From: Branchinecta lynchi
Lineage: Eukaryota > Arthropoda > Branchiopoda > Anostraca > Branchinectidae
Assembly: GCA_023053575.1 (NCBI GenBank)
Contig: JAKZAP010000020.1
Span: forward strand, 16,797,998 to 16,861,997
Direction of reading: 5' to 3'
DNA: 64,000 bases
Shown here: positions 21,513 through 32,790 of the stretch, piece by piece
How the letters are laid out: the number at the start of each line of letters is the position of its first letter
How positions within the stretch are numbered: position 1 is the stretch's first letter
The notes under the pieces: generated by a model
The model's database searches: none
The model's input: the letters and a program-made list of their open reading frames with translations, nothing else
Told to the model about the DNA's origin: nothing
Made by a program: the position numbers and the translations under genes

Positions 21513-21944
21513 AGAACACCTGAATGAAGAGTACCAAGTATCATCCCTATCAGTATAACTTCCGTTAACGTTGCCTGCAGAAAACTCAATCCGAATACGA
21601 AATAGTGTTTCCGAGCTATGATTTTTGCTCCATTTTGCATCTGTCCTTATTTCAGTAACGAGCAATTTTAGAAATTAACAAATGTCTCCAATCAACCCTT
21701 CTTCTGGAATATTCTTTAACCAGTTAAGCCCAAACGTATATCTAGAAGAAATTCCAATACGATCCGGCCAGCGCTGTACAAGATTTGAATGAATTGCGCT
21801 TTTTGTCTTGGAGTCTGCATGTGCAAACCTCCAGAAACGAACATTCCTATTTTTAAAACGTCAAGAAGAATGCTCTCCGTGGCCATGTCTGTAAATGCGT
21901 TCTCCGTGATGTGTTCAAGTATGGTTTCATTGTTCAGGTGTCCT
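21513..21944 (-). mobile_element. TTAA-flanked MITE, family G, inverted copy
   Basis: Ends AGAACACCTGAATG and CATTGTTCAGGTGTCCT, with TTAA at 21509-21512 and 21945-21948. It sits 33 bp upstream of the exon H acceptor. Confidence 0.85.
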
Positions 21945-22299
21945 TTAACTGTTTTTTCCCTAACCATGTTTTTTTTTTGTTCCCTTATTTTTACTTCGTC
22001 TTCGTGCCTTGTGCTATGTTGATGGGCGTAAAACAAAATCATCTTCTTCACCATCATTTTTCGACAAGGGGTTTATGATGAGGTGGTTTTCTCTGAAGAT
22101 ATCAAGTGAGAAAACTTTATTGGCACAATTACGAAGCACTTAGCTGTGCAAGACGCCACCAGAAATAATGAGCATGTTCCACGACGCATGACGTCACGAA
22201 AGCCGTCAAGGCTGGAACGATTTTTCTTCTTCCAGCAAAATATAATGTCACGGGCGAATCCGACCAATCACGTTACAGAGATGCGTAGTTACCACGCTT

Positions 22300-22440
22300 A
22301 CTACACTCCCGAGCTGGTAAGCAAATAGTTACTATTTCAAGAAGGTTGGAACGGCCAGCGAAGTAACTTTTCGTGAGGTTGGAGCGGAAATAGTAATTAA
22401 TAGTTACTATTGTTAGAAGGGTGGAACACGCTCTTGGAGA
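22300..22440. repeat. GTTACTAT / GGTTGGAACG repeat, family L
   Basis: AGTTACTATTTCAAGAAGGT, TGGAACG and a mirrored AGTTACTATTGTTAGAAGGG resemble 33080-33340 and parts of 51110-51440. Likely a MITE; ends not resolved. Confidence 0.4.
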
Positions 22441-22449
22441 CAATGCAGC

Positions 22450-23060
22450 TGGAACTGAAAGTATACAGACGCTTTCACATTGACGCGCTATACCGATGCA
22501 CTGCGCTTATCTTGCGCTGCGTACAGGTAGCGTCGCGTATCTTCCACACCTGCGCGACAAGCTTTCACGCTGGATGTGTATTTAAGTAATAAACATGTTT
22601 CAGGTTTGTTTCCTTCCCCGATGCTGACCCAGAAGATTGACAGCCTGACGAGGACCCTTGCCAAGAAGGGCCGAAATATCGCTGATGAAGAATCGTAGCT
22701 AACGTATCCGGTGTAAACACTGTTTGAATACATGTTTCAAAGTCAGCTTGGGATCATGTATTTACGTTTTCCTTTCCCGGTATCTTATGCGAGTTCTCGT
22801 TTATTACATCATTACTAAGTTTTTCTTCATCCTTAATATAGGGTTTTCTCCAGTTTGTCTTTAAAAACTTCAATTTTTCACTGAAAAATCCGATGCGTAT
22901 GCGTCGAGGCAACACAAAAATAGAACTTGGTTCTAATCTTGCGTTGCGTGTATTCTTGCGTTGCGTTTTATTTGTCTACGTAAGCTCTGCGTTGCGTCAC
23001 CGCAAGCGCGACGCAGAGGTTGCGTAGCTTAGTGTTAAAGCCTCAAAGCGTCAGTTTGAA
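22450..23060. repeat. GCGTTGCG-rich repeat, probably a MITE, with a nested hammerhead arm
   Basis: CAGACGCTTTCACATTGACG near the left and CGACGCAGAGG...AAAGCCTCAAAGCGTC near the right are roughly inverted, with GCGCTGCGT/GCGTTGCGT pieces in both halves. The hammerhead arm at about 22585-22752 interrupts it. Confidence 0.4.
22635..22694 (+). ncRNA. Type I hammerhead ribozyme in a solo arm
   Basis: GATTGACAGC, CTGACGA, stem II with GCCAAG loop, GAAATATC, GCTGATGAAGAATC. All core bases and both stem I segments are intact. Cleavage between 22680 and 22681. Only one arm is present here, flanked by TGTATTTA-like repeats at about 22577 and 22757. Confidence 0.85.
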
Positions 23061-23848
23061 GCTGCTTAAGGGAGAGATTGGAATAACAGTGGAGACCCCA
23101 CTGTCAGACGTGTGGTAATATCCAATGCATGGATGCGCACCCATGTGTTAAATGAAATGACGCATGCCGAAATTTTGTCGTAACCCTTTCAAGTGTCACA
23201 GCGAAAACTAACACACAGAAACGGTCAAAACAAAACCTCCGTCAAAACATTTAAGGCATGAATGACTGATCAGCAACCCATCATAAATAGCAACATACTA
23301 TATGCTTATTTTGTGACTGCAATAGGCTGTATATCTACGATGTATCGAAAGATTTGATTACAGTATAGATATGTTTGTTTGAACGTTTGTTGAACTATAG
23401 ACTACAGTGCCATTTTCATGCACTTGCTTTGACAAAATTTGTCAACTACCATTAGACAGAGTAGCTAATTCAGTGCCTCTGAGAACATACGAAGGTGTTA
23501 GGGACTTTTATTCTTTCAAGCCCAAAACTGCACTGTCAAAATCTAAGTACTATTAGGAACAGGAAGAGTGAACTGTTATACTACCCCCTGGTCTACACAT
23601 ACCCTATCAGACAGGCTGGGTCTGTCGACAGGACGGTGGGGGTTAGACCAGTGCGACACAAATTCTCAATTTCAGGGCACAGTGCTCCAACTTAACGGCA
23701 TGCACTCTCATACGTTGTTGACGTGTCATAATGCATGGACACAAAAACAAATCATTTCAGATTTTCAATTAAACAGATTTGTATGGGGGAAGGGGTAGTG
23801 TGCCTTTATTCCATGGAATAGTTGAAGGTAAAAAACTGAAGGTCAATC

Positions 23849-25105
23849 GGCGGATCAAACAATCATAATGCCACATACCACCCCCCTAGAATACAATGTT
23901 ACATCGGAACCACCCTCTACAACCGAAGAACAGAACTGATATTAAACTTTGGAAAAAAACTGTTGGCAAACGAGAACAACCGATCATTTCTCCCTCCCCC
24001 CCCCCCCCTCCTGATGCTCCGAAAAATAGCAGGACAAGACAGCAAAACAAACTAGCGCCTGCCAGAGAACGAACTTCAAGGTTCATGAACTCATGTCTGC
24101 CCTTTTTTACAGAGACTTTTAACAAAGTGAATAATTACTGTAATACATTTATTTTAATACTGTATGACCAGCGTAACTTAACCTCTTCTAACGAAGAAAG
24201 CTAAGAAGTTGGTTTGTCAATAAACGATTTGATTGATTGATTGATTGAAATCAGCAGATTCATAGATAACTTATTTTCGCTAATACATCGTTACGGCGTT
24301 TTTTGCTGACTGCCATACTCCCACTTACTAGCTTAGACAAATATAAGCGGAGCAGAGTATCTATTTTCTTACCAATTCGTTGTTATTATATAGGCTACTC
24401 CGGATTATTTGTATTGTTGACTAATATTCATATTAACGGTCTTAACTGAGGATTCCTTGTAAGCTCTGGAATCAGCTGCAAGTAGGTCGGTTATACCTGT
24501 ATATTTTTGGCAGTTTTGTAACTTTACACCCTGAAAATAAAAAATTTCTTCAGTACTACAAACAACAGAAAGTTTCATCAGATAAAACTATAGAGAAATC
24601 TGCCAGCTAGAGAGACGGTTTATTGTAGCGGTCATCGCATCATCACTCAGCTCTACAAACTGATCGATTTTCGTACATGGCCGAGATTTTTTGAATTTCC
24701 GCGCCTTGCAACACCATGCTTTAAAATCGTCTCCGCCGATACGCCGAAGAGTCAATAGCTGGGGAAGTTGCGTATTACTCTTCTAGCTTTTAGCTATTCG
24801 GATTAAACTTGATTGAAAAAAAAAAAGGAAAAAAAAAAGAAGTTTGGCACTTAGTGATTTGATTGAATATCACTTTATCTTTTGGGATGACTTCGAAAAG
24901 CGCAATTTCGGCAATTGTCGTTTTTTGCAGAGCAATCGTATATCCGGTACCACGATAGCTGCGAAAACGACTAATTGCAGATCCAGTTACCGTGGTAACA
25001 GATACCATGGTATATGCAAAAACTAATGACAAGCGATAACAAGAAAACGGCTATTTTTAAAGCGCTCTCTAGTGGAAGGCAGAAGTGTGAAGCATTTTAT
25101 ACAAA
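23849..25105 (+). repeat. Family M repeat copy, split by two or three later insertions
   Basis: GCGGATCAAACAATCATAAT at the left and AAAGCATAGTTAGTGCCCG at the right match 30298-30963. Between them lie a LINE 3' end (about 23925-24250, with TTTGATTGATTGATTGATTG), a second LINE tail (about 24775-24835, TTAGCTATTCGGATTAAACT) and a family I repeat (24836-25025). Confidence 0.65.
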
Positions 25106-25192
25106 TTAAAGCATAGTTAGTGCCCGTTGTGGTTTGAGGATTTGTGTATTACTACGACGGACGGCAGTAGAACCAGAAAAATAAGGGCTTAC

Positions 25193-25328
25193 AGTGTATG
25201 TGTATTCTGCTTCCGGTGGTAGTCCAGTTCTGTCGGGAGGGGTGAGAAAGAGAGTCCTCTCACTGGCTGGGCCATGCGAGTCCAAATCAAGAAACCGCTC
25301 CACCGATTCGGCGTCACCACAGGCTAAT
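25193..25328 (-). CDS. Crag: Crag exon G: linker after the DENN module
   Basis: 136 nt: one base, then 45 codons ending in phase 0. It reads LACGDAESVERFLDLDSHGP, then ASERTLFLTPPDRTGLPPEA and EYTYT. In DENND4A the matching stretch runs from the acidic linker to a short (T/E)xxVFIMPPE-type motif and a KYSYK-like end, so the match is partial but collinear. Two AGs lie near the 5' end. The upstream one at 25329-25330 keeps the frame (LACGD...); the next AG six bases in would give a stop after two codons. Donor GTAAGC. Confidence 0.85.
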
Positions 25329-25444
25329 CTAAGAAACAAAGAATTTTAAAGATTCTACAGCGGACAGTTTACTACCAACTCTATTCCTATGGAGTGATTA
25401 CAACTACTAGGACAATAACAGCCTTGAACTTCAGGCAGAGCTGG

Positions 25445-25605
25445 TGGCCTCGGACTGTGGACTCGTCTCGAGACGCCTTTTTTAAGGACTCGGACTCGTC
25501 TTTCACGGAGCTCTCCGTCTGCCAGAGCTATGGACTCGGACTCTGGACTCATCTCGAGACGCCTTTCTCATGGACTCGGACTTGTCTCGGACTCGGGTTG
25601 CAGGA
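25445..25605 (+). repeat. GGACTCGGACTC minisatellite
   Basis: GGACTCGGACTCGTCT, CTCGAGACGCCTTT and variants repeat about three times with interruptions. The stretch lies in the intron after exon G's acceptor side. Confidence 0.65.
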
Positions 25606-25649
25606 CTCGCAGCAGTTCTGACTTCAAGGCTCCATCTCCAAAATCGACG

Positions 25650-26110
25650 AAAGTTTGCTTTTCTAGACCGGCTATATTTGCGCTCAATCGCAGGACAGTT
25701 TTGCTTCCACTGTTTCCATCCATTCTCAATTTTGCAAATGTATTTTAGTAGCCCACAACACTTGACATAGTCAAAAAAGCAAAACGGAGTAGAAAAAGGA
25801 AAAGCGAGAACACAAACAGAAACAAAAGTAAGAAGAGAAGGAGAACAATACTATAAAAAGAACTAAAAAGAAGACGACTGTAGCACTATCGCACCATACA
25901 GGGAGTGCATGGATGATAACAGCCCTCAACGGCTCACACCCCAACATCAACTTACGTTGCCCCTTTCTAGACTGGCAATATCTGCGCTCAATCGCAGGAC
26001 AGATTTGCTTCTATTATTTCCATCCTTTCCAGTTCTAATTCTGTACGCAATGACATTAAGAGCACTCCCAAATACTTTTGATGACCATCTCTCCTTGCCG
26101 ACGTAAAATC
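25650..26110. repeat. Two diverged direct copies of a ~100-bp segment
   Basis: CTAGACCGGCTATATTTGCG CTCAATCGCAGGACAG (25667) recurs as CTAGACTGGCAATATCTGCG CTCAATCGCAGGACAG (25967), separated by an A-rich stretch. Nature unknown. Confidence 0.5.
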
Positions 26111-26325
26111 TCCGGCCTCTCCGGACATCTAGCGGAAGAAAGGCAGAAGCGGTGTCACACCTGCTGCCAAAGATCGCAGTGATAGATTGACACAGGATTT
26201 GAGTCGTTGAGTTTAAGTCGCACATACACGCTTACTCCTTCTTCCTGAGGATCGCTGGCGTGTTTTGAAGTATTAGAACCCAGGCGTACGATGGGGGCAG
26301 GAGGCAATGCCGTCTTTACCCTTAA

Positions 26326-26772
26326 AGCAGAACTTTTACTAGAAATGATCGTTTCACAATGAAATGGATCAGAAAAACTTTTTTCGAAAATACCATTACT
26401 TTCCAGCTGAATTTAGCAATTTTCTTGTTAGCACCTGTCGACTCTCTCCAGCATTCCTGCTCTCTGACGCGGCGGCTGGATGCAAAACATTTGAAAACTG
26501 AACGCGCCGTGGTTAAAAAGACAGGCAACTAAGCAAATAAAAAAAAGTAAAACACAGAAGATTCTCATATCCTTATACGTGAAAGAGTTGTCAGTGGACG
26601 CTGAAGATTCCTACAACTTTACGTTGTTTGACAGGCAAAATTTGGTAATGCCGAAAAAGAGCTAAAAAATCGTACTCACGATACGAAACAATGGAGAAAA
26701 ACAGGGATTTGAAAAGCTTATAATTTTATAAGGGAGCTAGGTATATTACAAAAGGCTGAATAAGCAAGAGAA
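26326..26772 (-). mobile_element. Family K repeat, inverted copy
   Basis: AGCAGAACTTTTACTAG after TTAA, with the core GACGCGGCGGCTGG, is the reverse complement of 5204-5655. TTAA also lies at 26773-26776. Confidence 0.65.
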
Positions 26773-26808
26773 TTAACTAAACGCACGTCCTTCTGATAAC
26801 CGTCATAA

Positions 26809-27222
26809 GGCGTATTCTCGCCGTTCCCCCAGGACTCCTCGGGGAATCGAAGGGAACGGCGAGAATAGAGGGAGTCACTCCACGCGGACTCCCCGTACAG
26901 AAACAGCGAGAACACAGGGAATGCTTCCAAAATGGATTTTGTTTGAAAAAAAAATATGCAGTTGACGAAATTAGTCTAGATCCACTTTATTTTTGGTTTT
27001 GTTTATTCTAATTGTTTTTAATTAATTTTACATTGCACCAACACAAGCAAAAAATTGATTCCCCTCCGAATCTCAAAGGGAGTCCTTTTTGATGATGGTG
27101 ATGATAGTCGGAGCATTCCCCGTCCGTGGGGACTCGCGAGAATACGGGGAGTGAGTCCCCGGGACAAACAAAAACGCGGGGAATCCTCAAGTGGAGTCCT
27201 CGGGGAACGGCGAGAATACGCC
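26809..27222. mobile_element. MITE with ~20-bp GGCGTATTCTCGCCGTTCCCC ends, family H
   Basis: Left GGCGTATTCTCGCCGTTCCC is mirrored by right GGGGAACGGCGAGAATACGC. Internal sub-palindromes also contain GGGAACGGCGAGAATA. Copies are at 33682-34094 and, decayed, 46085-46493. Confidence 0.75.
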
Positions 27223-27678
27223 TATACAACTTCACCCGGTTTGGTGGGGAAAACGCGGGCAGTTATCGGCCACTTCCGTAAGCTCAATGGAGCCGCAGAA
27301 CAAGGGTCCAAATGAGCGTCCTTGTTCTTCCGTTGAAGTTCACCGTTTGCTTAATTAGTGTTTTTACAACTCCGGCGACCTTGCCCGGTCGACGTTTCTT
27401 CGACGCAAACTTCGAACTTGCTAGCTGACGAAGTTCGACGTCGAGAGTATGAACGACAGAAACCGTGACCGGCGACCAAAAACGGTAGTTAAACAAAGAC
27501 CTTTGAGGTTGAAGATAACTTCAAACTTAGATAAAAAAAACGCAACTAATGTAAATAAATATAAAGCTAAAACAAGGCTGTTCGCCTCTTACTTCACTAG
27601 AAACTAACAACACGTCTTGTGACCAAATGCGACGACCTACTCTTTCTGGCCTGGGTACCAGAAATATAACTAACTTAA

Positions 27679-29013
27679 AGGACCTGTCTTACCTACAATA
27701 CTAACGCAAACTAATTCCATAATCTCTCCATATATTTCTAAGCCCAGAGACCCCAATTTCGTACGGTACATTCTAACCCCTCTAACAGAAGCACGCTGAT
27801 TTTTCAGAAAAACGCTTATGTAAATTGTTTCCCTGTTTTTGCTATAAGTCAACGGGTCTCGGTAACCTGTGGGTGCAAGTCAATTTTCCCAGTGTATGAT
27901 TGCCAGTTTTCTCTCAGACCGGAGCCAAGTTGTTAAACTGAATGGTTCCGTCTCCGCAGTTGAAACAATAACTTGCGGTACCCCCCAAAGTACTAAGTTG
28001 GGTCCTCTGATTTTTCTTTGTTCTGTAAATAATGTTGCTAAAGATTTCCTTCATAGGTACAAATTTGCAGATGATCTCTCACTTCTCGTTATTTCTAAGC
28101 TTTCTTTCACACTTCCGAACAGTTCAAATCCGGTACAAGACTCCATCACTTCCCTTAAAACTCAACTGTTAAGCAAGAAAATGCAGATTAATGACAGTAA
28201 GTCTTCGGTTATGCGGTTTAGCAGACTAAGAAGAGAAACTGCTGAATATCCATCGTCATTCAGGCAGCTTGAATCCGTTAAATTGCTTGGGGTAATAATT
28301 GATGATGATCTGAAATGGTATTCTCATGTTGACAATATTATAACTTTTTAATTAAATCCCTTTCTACCCTTAAATCTTTCGGTTTGGATACTAAATTCCT
28401 CCTCTGTTATTTTAAAACTTATATCCGTCCTAATTTAGAATATGCTTCACCGGTTTGGCATTCTTCTCTTTCTGCAGAGCTCTCTGATCGCCTGGAAAAT
28501 GTCCAAAAGAGAGCCATGAGAATCATTCTGGGTGATCATAACATTACATACGAAGAGGCTCTCACTAAACTTGCCATTCCTAAATTATCTGTACGTAGAA
28601 ATACTCTTTCAAACAAATTTGGAGCTAAGATAACGTATTGTCCCCAGATGACCCATCTATTCCCCCCTCCCCTCCCGTCTTCCGTGCGTCGGTCCGAGAG
28701 GAATACTGGCAATAAGTTTTCCCCATATCCCGCTAATTCTTCTACCCAATTTTTACGTAGTTTCATTCCATCATTTATTTCTGGTAATTTCTTGTAAGTG
28801 TATTAGTTAAATTGTTTCTTGTGTGTCTGTGTATTTTGTAAATTTGTATTGCTTTTCTAGCTTTTAGCTATTCGGATTAAACTTGATCGATTGATTGTAA
28901 AAGCTTAAAACAGCCCAAACCATGGGTTATTTGGTGAAACCAGAGCCTAGATTTAAGGTATTCAAATATTTCAAAATACTTTAAGTTGAAGAGTAATTAG
29001 TGCGAGGGGTCCT
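27679..29013 (+). mobile_element. TTAA-flanked MITE, family J, split by a LINE
   Basis: TTAA (27675-27678), AGGACCTGTC start; ends GCGAGGGGTCCT, TTAA (29014-29017). Compared with the uninterrupted copy at 53864-54232, the sequence breaks after GGGTCTCG at 27861 and resumes at 28898. Confidence 0.8.
27862..28897 (+). mobile_element. L2/CR1-like LINE fragment, family D
   Basis: A 5'-truncated ORF2 in two frames. 27869-28351 encodes RT remains (CGTPQSTKLGPLIF, FADDLSLLV in place of YxDD, LLGVIIDDDLKW). 28384-28797 encodes the C-terminal part (YIRPNLEYASPVWHSSL, RAMRIILG). The two join only across a frame break near 28350. The 3' end is TTAGCTATTCGGATTAAACT TGATCGATTGATTG. Confidence 0.8.
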
Positions 29014-29164
29014 TTAAGCTGCCTGAGAAGTTTTAAAAATATTTTGTATAGATAAGGCTTCTTTTAATCCGTAGACCGTCTCCCGCGGGACGGTCACTCG
29101 GTTCCCAAATAACAAGTTTATATAAGAGCAATTTTAAAACGACGGCACTCGCCTGCTTATGTTT

Positions 29165-29365
29165 TTGATAGCGCAAACCGTATACATCAGCTGAACTTTA
29201 TTGGAGCAATATTTCGGCCCCCTCTTCAGGCTCAAAATCGCTCAAGTAAGAAAGACGAACTTGTGGGAAAAAATCTAGTATAAATAACTCCAATAAAATT
29301 CAACTGACGTCTCCGTTTTGCAATATCAAATATGATTCGCAGTCAGCTTGGGCTCAAGTATTATT
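29165..29365 (-). mobile_element. Hammerhead arm, subfamily 2, with stem II deleted
   Basis: The minus strand keeps TTTTGAGC, CTGAAGA, GAAATATT and GCTC, but stem II has shrunk to GGGGGCC, with the CCCTTGCCAAGAA hairpin lost (29201-29236). A second arm piece ends GTCAGCTTGGGCTCAAG at 29342-29358. Confidence 0.65.
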
Positions 29366-29569
29366 TTTCTGTTTACGTTTATTGAACGCAGCAAAGTTCT
29401 CAGTTGGAATGTTACCGTCGACGCCGCGACGTAACCTGTATACCCTGACCAGACATTGAAGGTAGAAAACTTTTTTCGAATTATATTTTTTGGCGATTAT
29501 TATTACTAACATTAATACAGTTCGAGCGGCAACCCTGCCCATCTGAGATCCACCCGGTTATAAACTTAC

Positions 29570-29714
29570 TTATCACAGACTTCATCGAAAAATGCAAGAC
29601 TAGAATCCATGTCGGACACGAAACTTCGCTCCTCAATGAACCGACTGAAAATCTGGGTTTTGACTAGATAACTGTAGAATTTGACACAGGACTTGTCCCG
29701 CGACCGAAGAAAAC
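29570..29714 (-). CDS. Crag: Crag exon F: end of dDENN
   Basis: 145 nt: two bases complete Gly, then 47 codons and two bases. It encodes [34 protein letters not shown] and [11 protein letters not shown]. Family equivalents are FLKSRDRxxxKFY, KTQIFxRFIEExSFVSD and LAFFDxCxEK, giving a near-complete match to the dDENN end. Acceptor TTTTCAG, donor GTAAGT. It is followed downstream (lower coordinates) by a LINE-split MITE at 27679-29013. Confidence 0.95.
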
Positions 29715-29814
29715 CTGAAAACAAAAGAGTCATCTTCAAACGCTTGGAAATACGACACGGGCTGTTGTGTACAGTACAAATTTTGTATTTCTTGTGATTC
29801 GCAGAAAGCATTAG

Positions 29815-30105
29815 TTGCGTTTTTGCAGATACCATGGTATCTGATACCACGGTCTAAAGTCGTTTTCGCAGTTACCGTGGTATCCATACCACGGTCAAAA
29901 GGCGTCAAAAGGTTAGCACTCAGTGATGTAACTGGATATCAGGTTTTTGTTTTTTTTTGGGGGGGGATGACTTCGGAAAGTGCAATTTCGGCAATAGTCG
30001 TTTTTCCAGAGCGACCGTGTATCAGATACCACGGTACCTAGAAAAACGACTAACTACAGATTCATTTACCGTGGTAACAGATACTATGGTATCTGCAAAA
30101 ACACA
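29815..30105. repeat. Family I repeat: ACCGTGGTATCTGATACCACGGT palindromes
   Basis: Half-sites of CCGTGGTATC occur several times in both orientations, separated by TCGTTTTCGCAG and TGCAAAAAC-type spacers. Related copies are at 24836-25025 and 59905-60265. Confidence 0.65.
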
Positions 30106-30284
30106 ACTATTAATACACGTACTCGCCGTCTTGGCTCACAGTTGTCATGTCGAGCTCGGTTGACAAGTCAGTATAATCCATTTCAGTTTGTCTGTACACT
30201 GTCAGAAGTTTCATACAGGTAACACAAGGATGCGCAGTTTCAACAGACAACACTTGGGATGTAATCTGTTGTGATTTTTAATAC

Positions 30285-30965
30285 GTTAAAGTTCAATGGG
30301 CGGATCAAACAATCATGATACCACATTACCACCCCCTAGAAGACAATGTTATATCAGAAACCAGCAAATTCTTCGACAACTTATTTTCGCTAATATATCG
30401 TTACGCAGTTTTTATCTGACTGCCATACTCCGATTTACTGACTTTAACAAGTATAAGTGGAGTTTCTTTTTTCTTCTCTATTCGTTGTAATTATATACTC
30501 CGAATTTGTATTACTGACTAATACTCATATAAACGGTCTTAACCGAGAATTCCTTGTAAGTTCTGGAATCAGCTGCAAGTAGGTCGGTTTTATTTGTACA
30601 TTTGCGGTGTTATAACTTTGCATCCAGAAAGCAAAACTTTTCTTCTGTACTAGACAAGAGAAAGTTTCATCAGATAATATAACACTGGAGCAATCTGCCA
30701 GCTACGGAGGCGGTTTGTTTTAGCAGCCATGGCACCCTCATCACTCAGCTCTAGAAAATGATTGATTTTCGTACATGGCCAAGAGGTTTTGAATTTCCGC
30801 GCCTTGCTATGCCATTCTCTGAAATCGTCTCTGAGGAGACGACGAAGAGTCAATGACAAGCGATAACAAGAAAACGGCTTATTTTTGAAGCGCTATCTAG
30901 TCGAAGTCAGAAATTTGTATGTGTGAAGCATTTTATAAAATTAAAGCATAGTTAGTGTCCACTGT
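30285..30965 (+). repeat. Family M repeat, best uninterrupted copy
   Basis: Runs from ATGGGCGGATCAAACAATCA to AAAGCATAGTTAGTGTCC with no ORF. Split copies at 23849-25105 and 56050-57570 show its extent. Superfamily not recognised. Confidence 0.65.
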
Positions 30966-31029
30966 GCTTAAGCATCAGATGCTCTGCATAACAAGTTGCA
31001 TAACGCACACCAGGTTTTTCTGATTCACG

Positions 31030-31200
31030 AAATCAAATATTTAATAGTAAGCGAGAACCTTCAGTTTGTGTTTCCCACAAGTTCGTTTTTCCAACTTGAG
31101 CGGCTTTGAGCCTGAAGAGGACCCTTGCCAAGAAGGGCCGAAATATAGCTCAAATAAAAGTCAGCTGACGTATCCGTTTTGCACTATCAAATACAACATG
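31030..31200 (+). mobile_element. Hammerhead arm, subfamily 2
   Basis: Begins near TTCCCACAAGTTCG and ends TATCCGTTTTGCACTATCAA, the arm shared with 33435-33665. It contains the intact ribozyme at 31105-31154. Confidence 0.75.
31105..31154 (+). ncRNA. Type I hammerhead ribozyme, subfamily 2
   Basis: TTTGAGC pairs with GCTCAAA (7-bp stem I). Core CTGAAGA, stem II GGACCCTT/AAGGGCC with GCCAAG loop, GAAATATA. Predicted cleavage after A at 31147. Compared with subfamily 1 both sides of stem I changed together (CAGC/GCTG to GAGC/GCTC). Confidence 0.85.
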
Positions 31201-31310
31201 TTTACAGGATCTAGCAAGACAGGAAATCTACAAGACCCGATTGACTGGATCAAGAAGTCCAATAAATACAGCTTTTTAGGACCCCGTCAAACCTTTGGTC
31301 TTCTTCCTAT
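31200..31310 (-). mobile_element. Family B 5'-end fragment
   Basis: Contains the reverse of GATCCAGTCAATCGGGTC and the CAAACCTTTGGTCTTC end, matching 62650-62745 and 38830-38935. Confidence 0.55.
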
Positions 31311-31427
31311 AGTGTTTCTCCATATCGCGTTGTAGTTTAGCTTGACCTATCTTCCCCTTCTAGGCCAGCAAATCCCCTGTTACCGTATTTGTAGTATCTA
31401 TACAAAAAAATCAAACTTGATCTATAC

Positions 31428-31569
31428 CTTCCATGTCAAACAGTGACCTCGAGTCCGTGGCTCCTATGTCCGGTGCTCTGGTGAGTGGCAGTAAAAAATT
31501 CCTATAACTCGTTAGCAGGCTTCCCATGAATCTCAAAAAAGCTTCCTGGATTTCCAACTCCGTCGTCAG
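31428..31569 (-). CDS. Crag: Crag exon E: dDENN helix (IQEAFLRFM)
   Basis: 142 nt: 47 codons plus one base. It encodes [34 protein letters not shown] and SRSLFDMEG. The family block is [25 protein letters not shown] followed by SLFDxxGF, which matches across the whole exon and into the next one. dDENN helps hold cDENN in the exchange-competent fold. Acceptor CGTTTACAG. The donor GTATAG is weaker than others in the gene but is the only one that keeps both frame and family match. Confidence 0.93.
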
Positions 31570-31649
31570 CTGTAAACGAAGAACAAGAATAAAGTTTGAA
31601 TTGGCTACATCCAGAAAGTATCGCAGGAATTGGGGCACTCATAATCAGC

Positions 31650-31750
31650 GTTGGGAAGTACTTCGAGTTATCCTGAAGTACAAAGTAGAGGTACTTGGGT
31701 TTTACTAAGTACAAATTTCCTGGAGTACTTAATACATAGTACTTGTTACA
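31650..31750. repeat. AAGTACTT-rich inverted repeat
   Basis: GAAGTACTTCGAGTTATCC, GAAGTACAAAGTAG, GGAGTACTTAATACATAGTA: repeated AAGTACTT half-sites in both orientations just upstream of exon E. Confidence 0.5.
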
Positions 31751-32214
31751 ACCCATGCCCAACGAAAACGAACCCGAGTCAATAGGCCTACTGCCAGTGC
31801 TGGCAATTAAGAAGCCAGCTTTTACCCGAAGGTACAGAAGCCGACTTATTTCAGTCGTAAAAATTTAAAATCTTCAAGAACTCATTTCTGATTAAACTTT
31901 GCTCCAATACTGTGAATAAATAATCAAAAAAAGGGTCAGAAAAATAATAAAAAAAGGTTCATCATAAAAAGGTTTACAACAACTTACAGATTCAGAATTG
32001 TTACCAAATGCCGAACGATTCAGAGTCGTTCATTTAATTGTGTTGACATAGCCTATTATTTATTTTATTTATTTAATTCAGCCGTAGATATATACACAGA
32101 GGCCTAAAAATCGCGCATAACCACATATGTATAAAAAAAAATCAACGACAAGTTCATCGCTCCATTTTTTTCCAACAAAACTGGAGCGGTAAGATTTTGG
32201 ATCAGGTTGTTATC

Positions 32215-32790
32215 TCACCTCAAAAGGCGGCATTTTAGCGATGAAACTGCTTTACGTTTCAGTTCGTAAAACGAAGATGTACGATTATTGGCGAACATCC
32301 CCGAGGCGCTACACCGGTGTGGGAGTCGGTGAAGTTTTCTGTAGCAGTTATTGTAAGTGACGAGGGTCACATTTATCGCACCAGCAGTGAAATTTGTACA
32401 AAGAGCGAAACAGTAAAACTGAAAACAAAAAGTACGAAACAGCCTATCACGGATAATCGCAGAACAAAACTGAAATTTTCTGGCAGCTACATTTCCTCGC
32501 ACACACAGACTTTTTGTTAAATGACGCAAATGAGTAAGATCCCGCAGATCAGGCGTAAACCAGAAGCCAAGGTATTTAAACTCTGCAACAAATTTCAGGC
32601 GTGATGAACACAGCAGCACAGGAGGGACTATTTCGATTTTCAACTCTGGTGGTATAGCCAAGCATTCGGTTTTTTTGTGTTAAAAACAATATCTCTCTCC
32701 AGTGCAAATTTCTCACACACTCGAAGTAGTATACTGTCCAGCACTGTTTTTTTAGTAAAAGATAGCATGGATCAATAGACCGAGTTGTAA
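32215..32790 (-). mobile_element. LINE fragment, family C (C-terminal ORF2)
   Basis: The minus frame reads FVAEFKYLGFWFTPDLRD, LTHLRHLTKSLCVRGNVAAR and LHRLPHRCSASGMFANN, parallel to FRYLGFVFNEHLVDDTHIRH and LHKLPRFTSASEVFSDHN of the 20031-21103 element. Upstream part frameshifted. Confidence 0.75.
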
